From contig OZ245751.1 of the NCBI GenBank assembly GCA_965227445.1, positions 5,828,001 through 5,892,000 on the forward strand: 64,000 bases of DNA. Direction: 5' to 3'. Positions 52,896-61,743 of the stretch are shown in pieces (position 1 is the stretch's first letter; every line of letters starts with the position of its first letter). Source of the stretch: DT-110 sp030148525 (GTDB taxonomy: Bacteria; Bacteroidota; Bacteroidia; Chitinophagales; Saprospiraceae). Position numbers and translations under genes: made by a program. A model generated the notes under the pieces. The model made no database searches. It had not been told where the DNA came from and saw only the letters and a program-made list of their open reading frames with translations.

Positions 52896-52988
52896 TCAAG
52901 ACTATGTCAGGCATGCACGCCCGACGCGATCAGCTACGAAGAACCGCAACCAAGCCATGCCCTTAGTCTCTCCCGTCGCTGAAGTACC

Positions 52989-53693
52989 TCAAGTCCCCTT
53001 CAATCGCGACAACACCTGCTGCCGATACGTAGAACCGATCGGCAACGACTCTCCGTTGATCTCTACTTCGGTGGCTGACCAGGCATCGAGTCGATCGAGC
53101 CGGATCAGGAAGGAGCGGTGGATGCGGAGGAACGTCTGGTCGCTCAGTTGAGCAGCGACATCCTGCAGGGGGACTTTCACCTTCACGGTACGGTCGCCCA
53201 AGTGGAAGAAGCAATAGTCGCGCTGACTTTCCACCCAGTCGATCTCCGAGGGGCGCAGGCGGATATTGCGTTTTTGGTAGGTGAAGGAAAGTGGTTCTTC
53301 GACTGCGGGCTGCCTGGAGGTTCTGGCCGGCTCTACCCCCGGAGCTTTCAGTTTGTGGACCGCCTTTACGAAGCGGTCAAAATCAATGGGCTTCAGCAGG
53401 TAATCCACTACGTGATGTTCGTACCCTTCGAGGGCGTATTCATGGTAGGCAGTGGTAACAATGACTTGTGGAGTCCGGGGAAGGGTTTTCAGGAAGTCGA
53501 AACCCTTCATTTTTGGGAGATGCAGATCGAGGAAAAGCACATCCACTGGTTGCTTCCGCAAAAAACCGGAGGCTTCCATAGCGTGCCGACAGGTGCCGGC
53601 CAACGTCAGGAAAGGAATCTGATCGATGTAATCAGTGAGGATCTCAGCCGCAATGGGCTCATCCTCCAGTATCAGGCAGGAGTACGGGTTCAT
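52989..53693 (-). CDS. LytTR-family response regulator
   Basis: A 234-aa two-domain regulator. Receiver domain: CLILEDEPIAAEILTDYIDQ (acidic pocket), VDVLFLDLHLPKMKGFDFL (phospho-acceptor D in FLD), IVTTAYHEYAL and DYLLKPIDFDRF (conserved K). After a linker (residues about 120-140) comes the LytTR DNA-binding domain: YQKRNIRLRPSEIDWVESQR, FHLGDRTVKVKVPLQDVAAQ, FLRIHRSFLIRLDRLD. It overlaps the kinase gene by 35 bp on the same strand, so the two form one system and are probably translationally coupled. Its target promoters are unknown. Confidence 0.95.
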   Translation of the reverse strand: MNPYSCLILEDEPIAAEILTDYIDQIPFLTLAGTCRHAMEASGFLRKQPVDVLFLDLHLPKMKGFDFLKTLPRTPQVIVTTAYHEYALEGYEHHVVDYLLKPIDFDRFVKAVHKLKAPGVEPARTSRQPAVEEPLSFTYQKRNIRLRPSEIDWVESQRDYCFFHLGDRTVKVKVPLQDVAAQLSDQTFLRIHRSFLIRLDRLDAWSATEVEINGESLPIGSTYRQQVLSRLKGT

Positions 53694-54738
53694 ATTCGGC
53701 TAGATTTAAGGTTACGGATACGGAAAACATACCATCACCGGGACTAATATCGAGCTGGTGACTGGGATACAAGACGGCTAATTGCCGCCTGAGGTTACGC
53801 AGACCAATTCCGTCAGAGGCCTGCGCAGTACTTTCGGTACTATTGCGGATAATTACTTCCAGGGTATTGCCAGTGAGCTTTACCTGCAGTTCGACAAAAG
53901 GGTGATTCTGACTCTCGCTAGCCCCATGCTTGAAGGCATTTTCCAATAATGGGACCAGTAGGAGTGGCGCGATCATGCGGTCAGGGGGGATGGGGTCAAT
54001 GCGCGTCTCGATCGTCAACCGGTCACCGTAGCGCAGGCACTCCAGCGCCAGGTAATCTTCCATCCATTTGATCTCTTTGTACAGTGGTATGCGTGCATCC
54101 TGGGTTTCGTAGAGCATGAATCGCAGTAATTTGGAAAGGCGCAAAATGCTCTCGGAAGTGCGGGGATCGTTGCGGCGGGCCAGGCCATAGAGGTTGTTAA
54201 GGGTGTTGAACAGGAAATGCGGATTGGTCTGTTGTCGCAAAAAACGGAGCTCGGAGGCGAGCTTTTCCCGTTCCATTCGTTCGGTAGCCTTGCGGGTTTG
54301 CCTTTGCCGTCGGTAGAGCGAAAGGGTGGTCGCTACACCAGCAACCAGTAAAATATCAACCAAAGCGGAGGAAGCACTCCCCAGACTTATCAGGGCCTGT
54401 GTTTCGGGAATCTCGGCGTAAGCTACCGGGAGTACTACATATACGATTTGCAGGCGGTACAGTATCAAAGCTACTGCCAAGCCAACCAATAATTGCAGCC
54501 ATAACCAGCCCGTGCGTTTGGTATGCTGTCCCACCACGTGTAGTCGGTTCAGCACCCAATACGTAAAGGCCATTTTTGGCGGAAGCATCAGGAACTGAGC
54601 CACAAGGGAAATCCGCAAAATAGTATGCCAGGGAAGTTCGTCGTAGGCCGGATACGTCCAGACGAATTCGTGGTACGTCTTGAACGCCAGGTATGCTACC
54701 CAAAAGCCAATATGTCGCAGTAGGCGATCTCGGTTCAT
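53659..54738 (-). CDS. LytS-type sensor histidine kinase
   Basis: A 359-aa kinase of the LytS/YehU class (His_kinase domain). Four membrane segments span residues about 30-150 (LRISLVAQFLMLPPKMAFTY, LWLQLLVGLAVALILYRLQI, LVDILLVAGVATTLSLY). A coiled stretch (TERMEREKLASELRFLRQQ) precedes TNPHFLFNTLNNL with the phosphorylated histidine. The ATP-binding part carries PLLLVPLLENAFKHGASE (N box) and SDGIGLRNLRRQL (G box). The signal sensed is unknown, as the membrane part has no known sensor domain. Its partner regulator overlaps its 3' end. Confidence 0.93.
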   Translation of the reverse strand: MNRDRLLRHIGFWVAYLAFKTYHEFVWTYPAYDELPWHTILRISLVAQFLMLPPKMAFTYWVLNRLHVVGQHTKRTGWLWLQLLVGLAVALILYRLQIVYVVLPVAYAEIPETQALISLGSASSALVDILLVAGVATTLSLYRRQRQTRKATERMEREKLASELRFLRQQTNPHFLFNTLNNLYGLARRNDPRTSESILRLSKLLRFMLYETQDARIPLYKEIKWMEDYLALECLRYGDRLTIETRIDPIPPDRMIAPLLLVPLLENAFKHGASESQNHPFVELQVKLTGNTLEVIIRNSTESTAQASDGIGLRNLRRQLAVLYPSHQLDISPGDGMFSVSVTLNLAEYEPVLLPDTGG

Positions 54739-54933
54739 AGCCGAAAGATCGGGAATTTCGGGTTGTCTGGCAGTACTTCCTGACGAAGGAGTCCGGCCAA
54801 AAGACGAATAGCATTCGTCAGTGTCTGCGACTTATCGGTCGTTGACTGCCCGGTGAGCATCCCGACCTCTTGGCAAAGCAGGTGTTTTGACGGATGTTGC
54901 AGGTCAATACGCTACATATTAATCCTCACTAGT

Positions 54934-56208
54934 ATGCCATTCGTTCGGGTTCTGTTGCTTTTTTTATACATGGTTGTTGCTTCCCTGACTCATGCACAAA
55001 CTGTTCAGGAATATTACGAAGTAGGGCGACAGCACTTGGCGGATGGCTATTTTGCCGGCTATCTTTCAGCTATTCAATCGGCGGACTCGCTTCGCCAAAA
55101 TCACCCGATTATATTATTTGAACTGGGCCTGGCCCAGGCCCTCGCCGGACAACCCCGCAACGCCAGGGAAACCCTGAAGCGAGCCATCTGGTTAATGCCC
55201 GATCTGCTGGAGCGCGAGCATCCGGCCCGTGACTCCCTGGCCGGGCGTTTTTCCTTTGCTGACTTGAATGCTTTTGCCACTGAGCTCAATCAGGAAGTCC
55301 GGCAGGGACAGGTGGTACTTACACTACCTGATCGGGACATTCATCCGGAAGGTATTGTTCATCACGAGGGGTATACGTACGTAAGCAGTGTGCGCAAGGG
55401 AACTATTATGCGCTACCAGCACGAGCAGGGGGGAGCCGTTTTTGGCGAAAGCCAACAGAGTGCGATGGGAATGGCTATTGATACAATGCGTCAATTGCTT
55501 TGGGTTGCCACCACCGCTACTCCTCAATTGGAAAACAAAACAGGCGCGAATGGAGCATCCATCCAGGCCTTTGATCTGGCTTCGGGTACGCAGCGAAAGT
55601 ACCTGCCCCTGACTGATACAACAGCCTGGTTGGGCGATTTGATCCTGGCTGGCGACGGCACCATCTATGCTACCAGCAGCTCGGTAGAGCATCCATATAT
55701 CTATCGACTCGGTACTGAGCGGGAGGAGGCTGAAGCCTGGCTGACCCGGGAAGGATGGGCCTCCCTGCAGGGCTTGTGCCTTGACGAGGCAGAGACCCAT
55801 TTATACGTAACAGATTACCGCCTGGGTATCTTTCGGATTGAACTGTCTACGGGTGAAATACAAGCAGTTAATAACCAAACGGAGCATCCCCTCAAAGGTA
55901 TTGATGGTCTTTACCGGTATCAGGATTGGCTGATTGCCGTTCATAATGGCCTCCGGCCTTTACAGGTAATGGCCTACCGTCTTTCGGCCGATGGCACCGC
56001 CATTACGGAATTTCGCTACCTGGAAAAAGCCCTTCCCGAGATGGGAGAGCCGACGCTGGGCTACCTGGATGGCGATACCTTTTGCTACTTGGTTAATAGT
56101 CCGTGGGGGGCTTATGATAATGAAGGCACATTTATACCGGAAAAGGCAGCGCAGCCAATCATCAGGAGTCTGGAACTGAATAAGCTTTTAGCTTCCGCAA
56201 AAGAATAA
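54934..56208 (+). CDS. Exported SMP-30/YvrE-like beta-propeller protein with N-terminal TPR
   Basis: About 424 aa. The signal peptide (MPFVRVLLLFLYMVVASLTH then AQTVQ) directs export. Residues about 30-100 look like tetratricopeptide repeats (YYEVGRQHLADGYFAGYLSA, ELGLAQALAGQPRNARETL). From about 130 a six-bladed-propeller-like series runs to the end: DIHPEGIVHHEGYTYVSSVR, MGMAIDTMRQLLWVATTATP, LVDLILAGDGTIYATS-type blades, and AETHLYVTDYRLGIFRIELS. Such folds bind metal and hydrolyse lactones in the SMP-30 family, but no metal triad was located. The ATG at 54934 gives the signal peptide; the upstream start at 54853 would not. Confidence 0.78.
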   Translation: MPFVRVLLLFLYMVVASLTHAQTVQEYYEVGRQHLADGYFAGYLSAIQSADSLRQNHPIILFELGLAQALAGQPRNARETLKRAIWLMPDLLEREHPARDSLAGRFSFADLNAFATELNQEVRQGQVVLTLPDRDIHPEGIVHHEGYTYVSSVRKGTIMRYQHEQGGAVFGESQQSAMGMAIDTMRQLLWVATTATPQLENKTGANGASIQAFDLASGTQRKYLPLTDTTAWLGDLILAGDGTIYATSSSVEHPYIYRLGTEREEAEAWLTREGWASLQGLCLDEAETHLYVTDYRLGIFRIELSTGEIQAVNNQTEHPLKGIDGLYRYQDWLIAVHNGLRPLQVMAYRLSADGTAITEFRYLEKALPEMGEPTLGYLDGDTFCYLVNSPWGAYDNEGTFIPEKAAQPIIRSLELNKLLASAKE

Positions 56209-56229
56209 TACTCATTAAATCAGAAGACC

Positions 56230-56691
56230 ATGACCACAAATCACCCGACTGAAATACCACACACCGAAAAACGCAATGGCAAACTGATCTACAGCATGGA
56301 AGCAAGGCTCGATGCGCCACCTCAACAGGTGTGGGCTAAAATTGCCGATATCGATCAATTGCTAAAATGGGACAGCCAGCTTCTGGAACTGAAGGGAGAC
56401 CTGTCGGAGGGCGGGCGCATTGAGCTACGTAGTAAAATGGCACCTAAACAGACCTTTAAATTGAAGGTCTCCGATGTGCAGCCCAATCAGGGTATGACCT
56501 GGAGTAGCGGCATGAAGCCTCTCTTTTCCGGAGTGCGAACCTACCAATTGGAGCCCATCGAAGGAGGTACCCGACTGCGATTGCAGGAGGTTTTCAGTGG
56601 CTGGATGTTGCCGCTCATGCAACGCCAGCTACCCGATTGCGAAACCATCTTTGGCACCTATGTCCGGGACCTGCGGGCAGCCCTGGGGTAA
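56230..56691 (+). CDS. SRPBCC (START-like) protein
   Basis: A 153-aa soluble SRPBCC protein, the third in this window: YSMEARLDAPPQQVWAKIAD, IDQLLKWDSQLLELKGDLSE, FKLKVSDVQPNQGMTWSSGM and a C-terminal helix (MQRQLPDCETIFGTYVRDLR). It has no signal or anchor. The start lies 21 bp after the propeller gene and its end is 10 bp before the M16 gene, so it belongs to the same transcript. The ligand is unknown. Confidence 0.8.
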   Translation: MTTNHPTEIPHTEKRNGKLIYSMEARLDAPPQQVWAKIADIDQLLKWDSQLLELKGDLSEGGRIELRSKMAPKQTFKLKVSDVQPNQGMTWSSGMKPLFSGVRTYQLEPIEGGTRLRLQEVFSGWMLPLMQRQLPDCETIFGTYVRDLRAALG

Positions 56692-56701
56692 ATCAATGCT
56701 T

Positions 56702-58075
56702 ATGAAACATGTATTGATAATAATAGTCCAGGGGATTGGCCTGTTAGTGGCCGTCATCCCACTCGGTGCCCAAAACGATTTTCCGGAATTGCCTGGTCTC
56801 TCCATTCGGGTCGATACCCTGGAGAACGGACTACAGGTGGTGTATCAATCCGATCCTTCCGTCGAAGAGGTCGCCGTAGAATTCTGGATGAAAGCGGGGG
56901 TGGCCCACGAGCAACCGGATCAATTGGGAATAGCCCATTTTTACGAGCACGTAACGCCCTATGGATTGATCGGCAGGCCCGAAAAACGGGAGGTATTTGA
57001 TTCGTTCCTGACCGGTAGTAATGCCCAAACCCTGAAAGATTTTACGCGCTATTATCTGAAAACCAAACCGGCCGGACTGGCCGTTACGCTGGAATACGCT
57101 GCCGACCGGATGGGTGCCCATGCCACAGCAATTACCGATAGTAAGGTAGAGGATCAGCGTGATCGGGTATTGAATGAGATCGGACGCCAGTCAAAACATC
57201 CGTTTTGGAGCATGGAGGGAGCCACGGCACTTGATCGGGCGGCCTTCGGCTCCCGCCACCCCTACGGACACAGTGGCTATGGGACCCTGGCTAATAACCG
57301 GCATTTTACCGTCGCCCAATTCCGGGCATGGCATAACAGGTATTTGCAACCCGAGAACAGTATCCTATTTATCGTGGGCCATTTTAGCGAGCCGGAAGCC
57401 CGGGAACTGGTAGAACGGTATTTTGCATCCATTCGGAGTGGAGGTGGACAAGCTCCCACAGCCATTCCCGACATCGATCATCGGCAGAGGATGATGGAGG
57501 TACAGACAGCAACCGGTGCTCCGGCTCATTACCGTGTGTTGGTATGGCCGTTGCCAGGGTACGGACACCCCGATCATCCCCAACTGTTGCTTACCGCCTA
57601 TCTCCTGGAAAACCGCCTTAAACAAGTTCGGCCCGATGGTTGGAGTATACCCGAGGGTGCTTCCCCGGGAGTATTGTACCGAACCTATCGCAAAGGCGGG
57701 CAACTGGTGGCCTATTTGCCTTATGCGGAGAATTTCCGGAAAGACCAGGTCAACCGGCAACTGCATAAAGTAGTACGGGAATTGCTCGCCGAAGGATTTA
57801 CCGCCGCAGAGTTGGCCATGGCAAAAGATCAGGCAGGGCAGGATATGCAGCAAAAACTAGATCGATTGGGATTCCAATCGAGCCGGACGGAGCTGATCGG
57901 GCAGGGATTACTCTTTGCGGGTGATCCCGGATTCTATCAAAAGGAATGGCAACAGGTACAAGCCGCCAGCAGGGAGGATGTGCTGCAAACTATACAGCAT
58001 TGGTTAAATAATGATCCGGCCGAAGTGACCATTTGGGGGAAACCCAAAATGGATAAGGAGGGCAAAAACAAGTAG
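56702..58075 (+). CDS. Exported M16 zinc peptidase
   Basis: About 457 aa. The signal peptide (KHVLIIIVQGIGLLVAVIPL then GAQ) exports it. The catalytic lobe has LGIAHFYEHVTPYGL with H79, E82 and H83 (H-x-x-E-H, the zinc ligands and catalytic base) and the downstream glutamate in RDRVLNEIGR. The second lobe lacks the R/Y partner motif in an obvious form. It would cleave peptides or signal remnants in the periplasm. An ATG at 56696 adds two residues. The other M16 protein in the window (14162) has no zinc site and no signal, so the two are not an obvious pair. Confidence 0.88.
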   Translation: MKHVLIIIVQGIGLLVAVIPLGAQNDFPELPGLSIRVDTLENGLQVVYQSDPSVEEVAVEFWMKAGVAHEQPDQLGIAHFYEHVTPYGLIGRPEKREVFDSFLTGSNAQTLKDFTRYYLKTKPAGLAVTLEYAADRMGAHATAITDSKVEDQRDRVLNEIGRQSKHPFWSMEGATALDRAAFGSRHPYGHSGYGTLANNRHFTVAQFRAWHNRYLQPENSILFIVGHFSEPEARELVERYFASIRSGGGQAPTAIPDIDHRQRMMEVQTATGAPAHYRVLVWPLPGYGHPDHPQLLLTAYLLENRLKQVRPDGWSIPEGASPGVLYRTYRKGGQLVAYLPYAENFRKDQVNRQLHKVVRELLAEGFTAAELAMAKDQAGQDMQQKLDRLGFQSSRTELIGQGLLFAGDPGFYQKEWQQVQAASREDVLQTIQHWLNNDPAEVTIWGKPKMDKEGKNK

Positions 58076-58080
58076 ATCGA

Positions 58081-58932
58081 ATGGCTCGAAAAGTAATTTT
58101 ATTGCTGCTGGTCGGCCTCAGTTTTACCTGTACCGGACCCCAACAAAACGAGGAACTAATGTCTTCCTGGCAAACCTTCGACCATCTGGCGATGGCCGAA
58201 GTGGCCATATTGGGAACCTATCATTTTGCTCAGGAAGAGGAAATTGATGAATTGTCCGATAAAAGCCAGAGGGAGTTGGATAAACTTACTACTCTGTTAG
58301 CCCAATGGGAACCCACTAAAGTGGTCCTGGAAAAAGAGCCACGTATGCAGCAGGCCCTGCAAGATCGTTATGAACAGTATCTGGCCGATCCTTCCTACAT
58401 CGATACGCTTCCGAACGAGATTTACCAGATCGGTTTCAGGATAGCCGCCAAAATGAAGCACAAGCGCATCTATCTGTGTGATAACCACCCCGAATTCATT
58501 GGTTCTTTAGAAGGGTTTACGTTCGAGGGCTTCGAGGAAAAGGCTCGGGCCGAAAGTGCCGGCTTGTATGATAAGCATCGCGAGGAGCTTATCCGGATTT
58601 GGACTCATAACGACAGTCTGGAAAGATCAGTCGGTCTAATGGATCGAATGCGGATCATGAATCATCCACATTCGGTACGGACGAATGCCCAGCGAATGCA
58701 CTTATACGAATTGCGTGCCGGTATAGACCAGAGCTGGATGGGCCCCGATTGGGTCGGTCGCTGGTATCAACGCAACCTGCGTATGCTCAGTTACTTATTT
58801 ACGTTCGCGGAACCGCACGATCGCATCCTGATCATTGTCGGTAACAATCATAAATGGATCCTCGAACAATTGATTAGGAACGTACCTGAATTTGAGGTGG
58901 CACCTATTCACGATATCCTGAATACTGATTGA
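58081..58932 (+). CDS. DUF5694/TraB-like lipoprotein
   Basis: A 283-aa exported protein with signal-like start MARKVILLLLVGLSFTC (lipobox-like SFTC). The core reads VAILGTYHFAQEEEIDELSD, TKVVLEKEPRMQQAL, NEIYQIGFRIAAKMKHKRIY and a late IIVGNNHKWILEQLI, which fits the DUF5694/TraB-GumN group with its G-T-Y-H and G-N-N-H type motifs. Such proteins are possibly metal-dependent hydrolases, but no activity is established for this group to my knowledge. It follows the M16 gene by 5 bp and precedes a serine hydrolase gene by 39 bp. Confidence 0.8.
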   Translation: MARKVILLLLVGLSFTCTGPQQNEELMSSWQTFDHLAMAEVAILGTYHFAQEEEIDELSDKSQRELDKLTTLLAQWEPTKVVLEKEPRMQQALQDRYEQYLADPSYIDTLPNEIYQIGFRIAAKMKHKRIYLCDNHPEFIGSLEGFTFEGFEEKARAESAGLYDKHREELIRIWTHNDSLERSVGLMDRMRIMNHPHSVRTNAQRMHLYELRAGIDQSWMGPDWVGRWYQRNLRMLSYLFTFAEPHDRILIIVGNNHKWILEQLIRNVPEFEVAPIHDILNTD

Positions 58933-58971
58933 AACCCATGTATCAAGGGTGTTCAGGCAAAATCTGTAATC

Positions 58972-59940
58972 ATGTTGCGTTCGATGTACTACCTTCTTTG
59001 TGTTTTTCTTTTTCTATCTCCCCTTTTAGGGCAGGATGCCATTAATCAGGAAAAGCTGAGTGACCTTTTAGCCCTCTGCGATTCCACCCGGGCCGATGAG
59101 ATCAGTATCCATCATAAAGGGGAATTAATTACCCACTGGCGTCGCGATACCGCCTGTACCGATCGGGATTTCAATACCTCATCCATGGTGAAATCATGGA
59201 CGGGCCTCGTGGTTGGAATCATGATCGATCGCGGAGATTTTACCAGCGTGGATGATCGTATCTGCGATTATCTGCCCGATTGGGAAGCAGGCTGCCGAAA
59301 TAATATAACCCTGAAAGATCTGCTGACCATGTCGGCGGGGTTATATCGAAAAGGCCCCCGGGGTATTTTGTCGAAACACGATATGGATGCCTACGCCTTG
59401 CAGGTAGAGCCCGACACGGTACCCGGCATCAAGTTTAGTTACTCAAATGAATCGGTCCAACTGCTCGGTATGGCCATCGAAGCGGCTACGGGCAAATCGG
59501 CGCAAGACGTTTTTCAGGAAGTATTATTTGAACCGCTGGGGATGGATTCGACCCAATTGGTAACGGATGATACCGGGAATTACGTGACCTACGGAGGTGC
59601 GCAGACAACCGTCCAGGATGCGGCGCGGATAGGCCGGTTGGTGTTGGATAAAGGTGTTTGGAACGGAAAGCAGATTGTATCTGAGTCATGGATTAAGACC
59701 TCTACACAGCCCAGTGCGTATGCTCCCTACTACGGCTATTTGTGGTGGCTGGATACCCAATCTGAGCATCCGAATATTGCCGCCATGGGTGACTTTGGCA
59801 AATTGACCATCATCTTTCCAACCCTCGATCTGGTATTTGTCCGCGCTCAGACGTGTGACTTATTGCAGGATATCCGCATGAGTTGGATGGGACCACCTTT
59901 CCTGCAGGCGATAGCGGATGTGGTGGAAGAAAAGCCGTAG
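58972..59940 (+). CDS. Serine hydrolase, class C beta-lactamase fold
   Basis: A 322-aa exported enzyme (signal peptide YYLLCVFLFLSPLLG then QD). Catalytic S71-M-V-K74 (S-x-x-K) sits in FNTSSMVKSWTGLVVGIMID, YSNES is the Y-x-N motif near residue 165, and the late GDFGK-type segment replaces the K-T-G/HxG motif. This group includes esterases, DD-peptidases and amide hydrolases, so antibiotic hydrolysis is not implied. It is in line with the DUF5694 gene. The stop is at 59940. Confidence 0.88.
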   Translation: MLRSMYYLLCVFLFLSPLLGQDAINQEKLSDLLALCDSTRADEISIHHKGELITHWRRDTACTDRDFNTSSMVKSWTGLVVGIMIDRGDFTSVDDRICDYLPDWEAGCRNNITLKDLLTMSAGLYRKGPRGILSKHDMDAYALQVEPDTVPGIKFSYSNESVQLLGMAIEAATGKSAQDVFQEVLFEPLGMDSTQLVTDDTGNYVTYGGAQTTVQDAARIGRLVLDKGVWNGKQIVSESWIKTSTQPSAYAPYYGYLWWLDTQSEHPNIAAMGDFGKLTIIFPTLDLVFVRAQTCDLLQDIRMSWMGPPFLQAIADVVEEKP

Positions 59941-59990
59941 GTGGTTTTCTGCCTTCCGGCAAAAAAGATAAATACCCCAAATACTGTATT

Positions 59991-60116
59991 CATGATATAG
60001 ACAGCCACGCTGAACGAGTGACTACCCTGGGTTTTATTGATATTCCGGAGAACCTCGAACGAATACAAAACGGGATGGTTAAGTTCGAACAGGCGCTGCT
60101 GAAATCAAAGAATTAA
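59991..60116 (+). pseudogene. Possible C-terminal gene remnant
   Basis: An open frame of about 41 codons with protein-like content, ending HAERVTTLGFIDIPENLERI and then QNGMVKFEQALLKSKN. It has no start codon of its own within the plausible part, and the region before it (59941-59990) is a small CTGCC/GGCAAAA hairpin. It looks like the end of a lost gene, but no family was recognised. Confidence 0.3.
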
Positions 60117-60127
60117 TACCACCTAAC

Positions 60128-60604
60128 ATGCAGCAATGTGTTCTCTTTGCCTGCTTGCTTTTAGCTGCTTCTCAGTGCTCCAATCCGGGGCCATTATTCG
60201 ATGAGAAGAAGGAAAGAGCCAGCATTCTTAAGTTACATCATGATCAACATTCCCATCATTTCGAGAAGGATTCCGTAGCCTTTACTAATCAACTATCGGA
60301 TCAGTTTATCTCCGTAAACCGGGGTATCATCAGCGAACCAAAGCGACAGGCAACCATCAGCAGGTACCACCATTACTTTTCCTCTGTAGAGTTCATTCGT
60401 TGGGATGATGTAGCGGAGCCGATCATTCGATTTTCGGAGGATGGTTCGATGGCCTATACCATCGTGGATAAGATCGTAGTGGTGGATTACGATACAACGA
60501 ATGGGGAGGCGATCCGGGATTCGACCCACTTCGCCTGGACCGCCATCTACCGCAAGTACGATGATGGCTGGAAGATCGATGCGGTGACTTCGACGGAACG
60601 GTAA
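60128..60604 (+). CDS. NTF2-like (SnoaL/DUF4440-type) lipoprotein
   Basis: A 158-aa protein with lipoprotein signal MQQCVLFACLLLAASQC. The mature part has the NTF2-like cone layout: a first helix (RASILKLHHDQHSHHFEKDS), then SVEFIRWDDVAEPIIRFSED, MAYTIVDKIVVVDYDTTNG and FAWTAIYRKYDDGWKIDAVT as the final sheet. Such domains bind small hydrophobic ligands or act as ketosteroid-isomerase-like enzymes. No active-site pair was identified. It starts 11 bp after the remnant and is alone on its transcript as far as can be seen. Confidence 0.75.
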   Translation: MQQCVLFACLLLAASQCSNPGPLFDEKKERASILKLHHDQHSHHFEKDSVAFTNQLSDQFISVNRGIISEPKRQATISRYHHYFSSVEFIRWDDVAEPIIRFSEDGSMAYTIVDKIVVVDYDTTNGEAIRDSTHFAWTAIYRKYDDGWKIDAVTSTER

Positions 60605-60667
60605 TTCGGTGTAATATGTAACTATTTTCGGAAAGCTCAGTGTACCAGTTAAAAGGAATTACGTTCT

Positions 60668-61624
60668 ATGCGCTGTTATCTGTTTTTTGCTGGTTGGCTA
60701 CTCTTCTCTGCTTGTACTCCGAATTCGCCCTCCAAAACCATGGAACAAGCCATTCGTGAAACCCTCCTGGCAGACAGCTACCTGGATCACCACCGCTTCT
60801 TTATGGCTTACCCGACGACCAGTGGTGATAGTGTGCTCTTCTATACAGATACGGGTGGTGGCCGCCTGGTGTATCCCGCTGTTGCCCAAATAATGAATCT
60901 CACCATCGATAGTGTAGCCGTAGAGGGTGGATACATGGAAATGCTGCCGGTAGCCGGTGCTTTCCGTGAGCGCGGATGGCCGGCGCCTTTGCAAGCGCCC
61001 TTTGTTTTTCGCGAGAGCCAGCGTATGGATACCAGTTTCGATGGGATGTTGGGCGCTTATTGGTTCGGTAACAAACGGTGGCGATTCGACTATGCGGATG
61101 GGAAGTTGTACAAGGTAGACAGCATTGACTGGTCAGCTTTACCCGCCTCCCACACGGTTGAGCTGGGGTTCATGACCGATAGCACCGACCAGGCGCTGAC
61201 TCACTTCCCTCGCCTGGATATCGTTGTGGATGGAGACACTATTCCCACCCTGCTCGATACCGGAGCCAAAATATCGCTCAGCGACGAGGCCGCCACCATA
61301 ATGGACCAGGAAGGTGAAGTGGGGGCGAGTTTTATTATTTCCACCCTCTTTGACCGCTGGCGTATGGATCACCCCGATTGGCGGGTCATCGAGGGTGGTG
61401 ATGCCCACCTGCAAATGGATCTGATCGAAGTGCCCGAAGTGACCGTAGCGGGGCATACGGTGGGGCCCGTTTGGTTCGCCCGCCGACCCGATCCAAACTT
61501 TACGGAATACATGTCGCAGTGGATGGATCAGCCGGTACAGGGGGCCGTGGGTGGTTCCTGCTTTCTACACTTCGAATCGATGGTGGTGGATTACGTGGCA
61601 CGCAAAGCGTATTTTCAGAGGTAG
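60668..61624 (+). CDS. Retropepsin-like lipoprotein (aspartyl protease family)
   Basis: A 318-aa exported protein with lipoprotein signal MRCYLFFAGWLLFSAC. From about residue 180 it reads FPRLDIVVDGDTIPTLLDTG-AKISLSDEA, with D197 in the L-D-T-G-A motif typical of retropepsin-type aspartyl proteases. A second hydrophobic flap-like segment and VQGAVGGSCFLHFESMVVDY follow, as in other bacterial single-domain aspartyl proteases that work as dimers. The N-terminal 150 residues are a separate beta-rich domain. Periplasmic proteolysis is plausible; the target is unknown. Confidence 0.65.
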   Translation: MRCYLFFAGWLLFSACTPNSPSKTMEQAIRETLLADSYLDHHRFFMAYPTTSGDSVLFYTDTGGGRLVYPAVAQIMNLTIDSVAVEGGYMEMLPVAGAFRERGWPAPLQAPFVFRESQRMDTSFDGMLGAYWFGNKRWRFDYADGKLYKVDSIDWSALPASHTVELGFMTDSTDQALTHFPRLDIVVDGDTIPTLLDTGAKISLSDEAATIMDQEGEVGASFIISTLFDRWRMDHPDWRVIEGGDAHLQMDLIEVPEVTVAGHTVGPVWFARRPDPNFTEYMSQWMDQPVQGAVGGSCFLHFESMVVDYVARKAYFQR

Positions 61625-61682
61625 GGAATGCCTCGGTCAACTTTTTTCGAGGGGCATTATTGCGGGGTTAAACATATTTCGG

Positions 61683-61738
61683 GAAATTTGGTGGAACCTA
61701 CTCCGGAGACGCCAGGCATGGCGCCTTCACTAAATTTC
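61683..61738 (+). promoter_or_regulatory. Wobble-stem leader hairpin with -7-like right arm before the methyltransferase gene
   Basis: A 13-bp outer stem, GAAATTTGGTGGA against TTCACTAAATTTC, with two G-T wobbles, encloses a CTCCGGAG palindrome (61701-61708) and a CGCC-GGCG hairpin (61710-61723). The right arm contains TAAATTTC at 61731-61738, one base off a -7 element, 5 bp before the ATG at 61744. Confidence 0.5.
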
Positions 61739-61743
61739 AGGAT

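Noticed and set aside
52731..52982. 83-aa plus-strand frame over array E
   Set aside because: Its repeats such as LHAPRST come only from reading a 7-bp period in three frames (21 bp = 7 codons).
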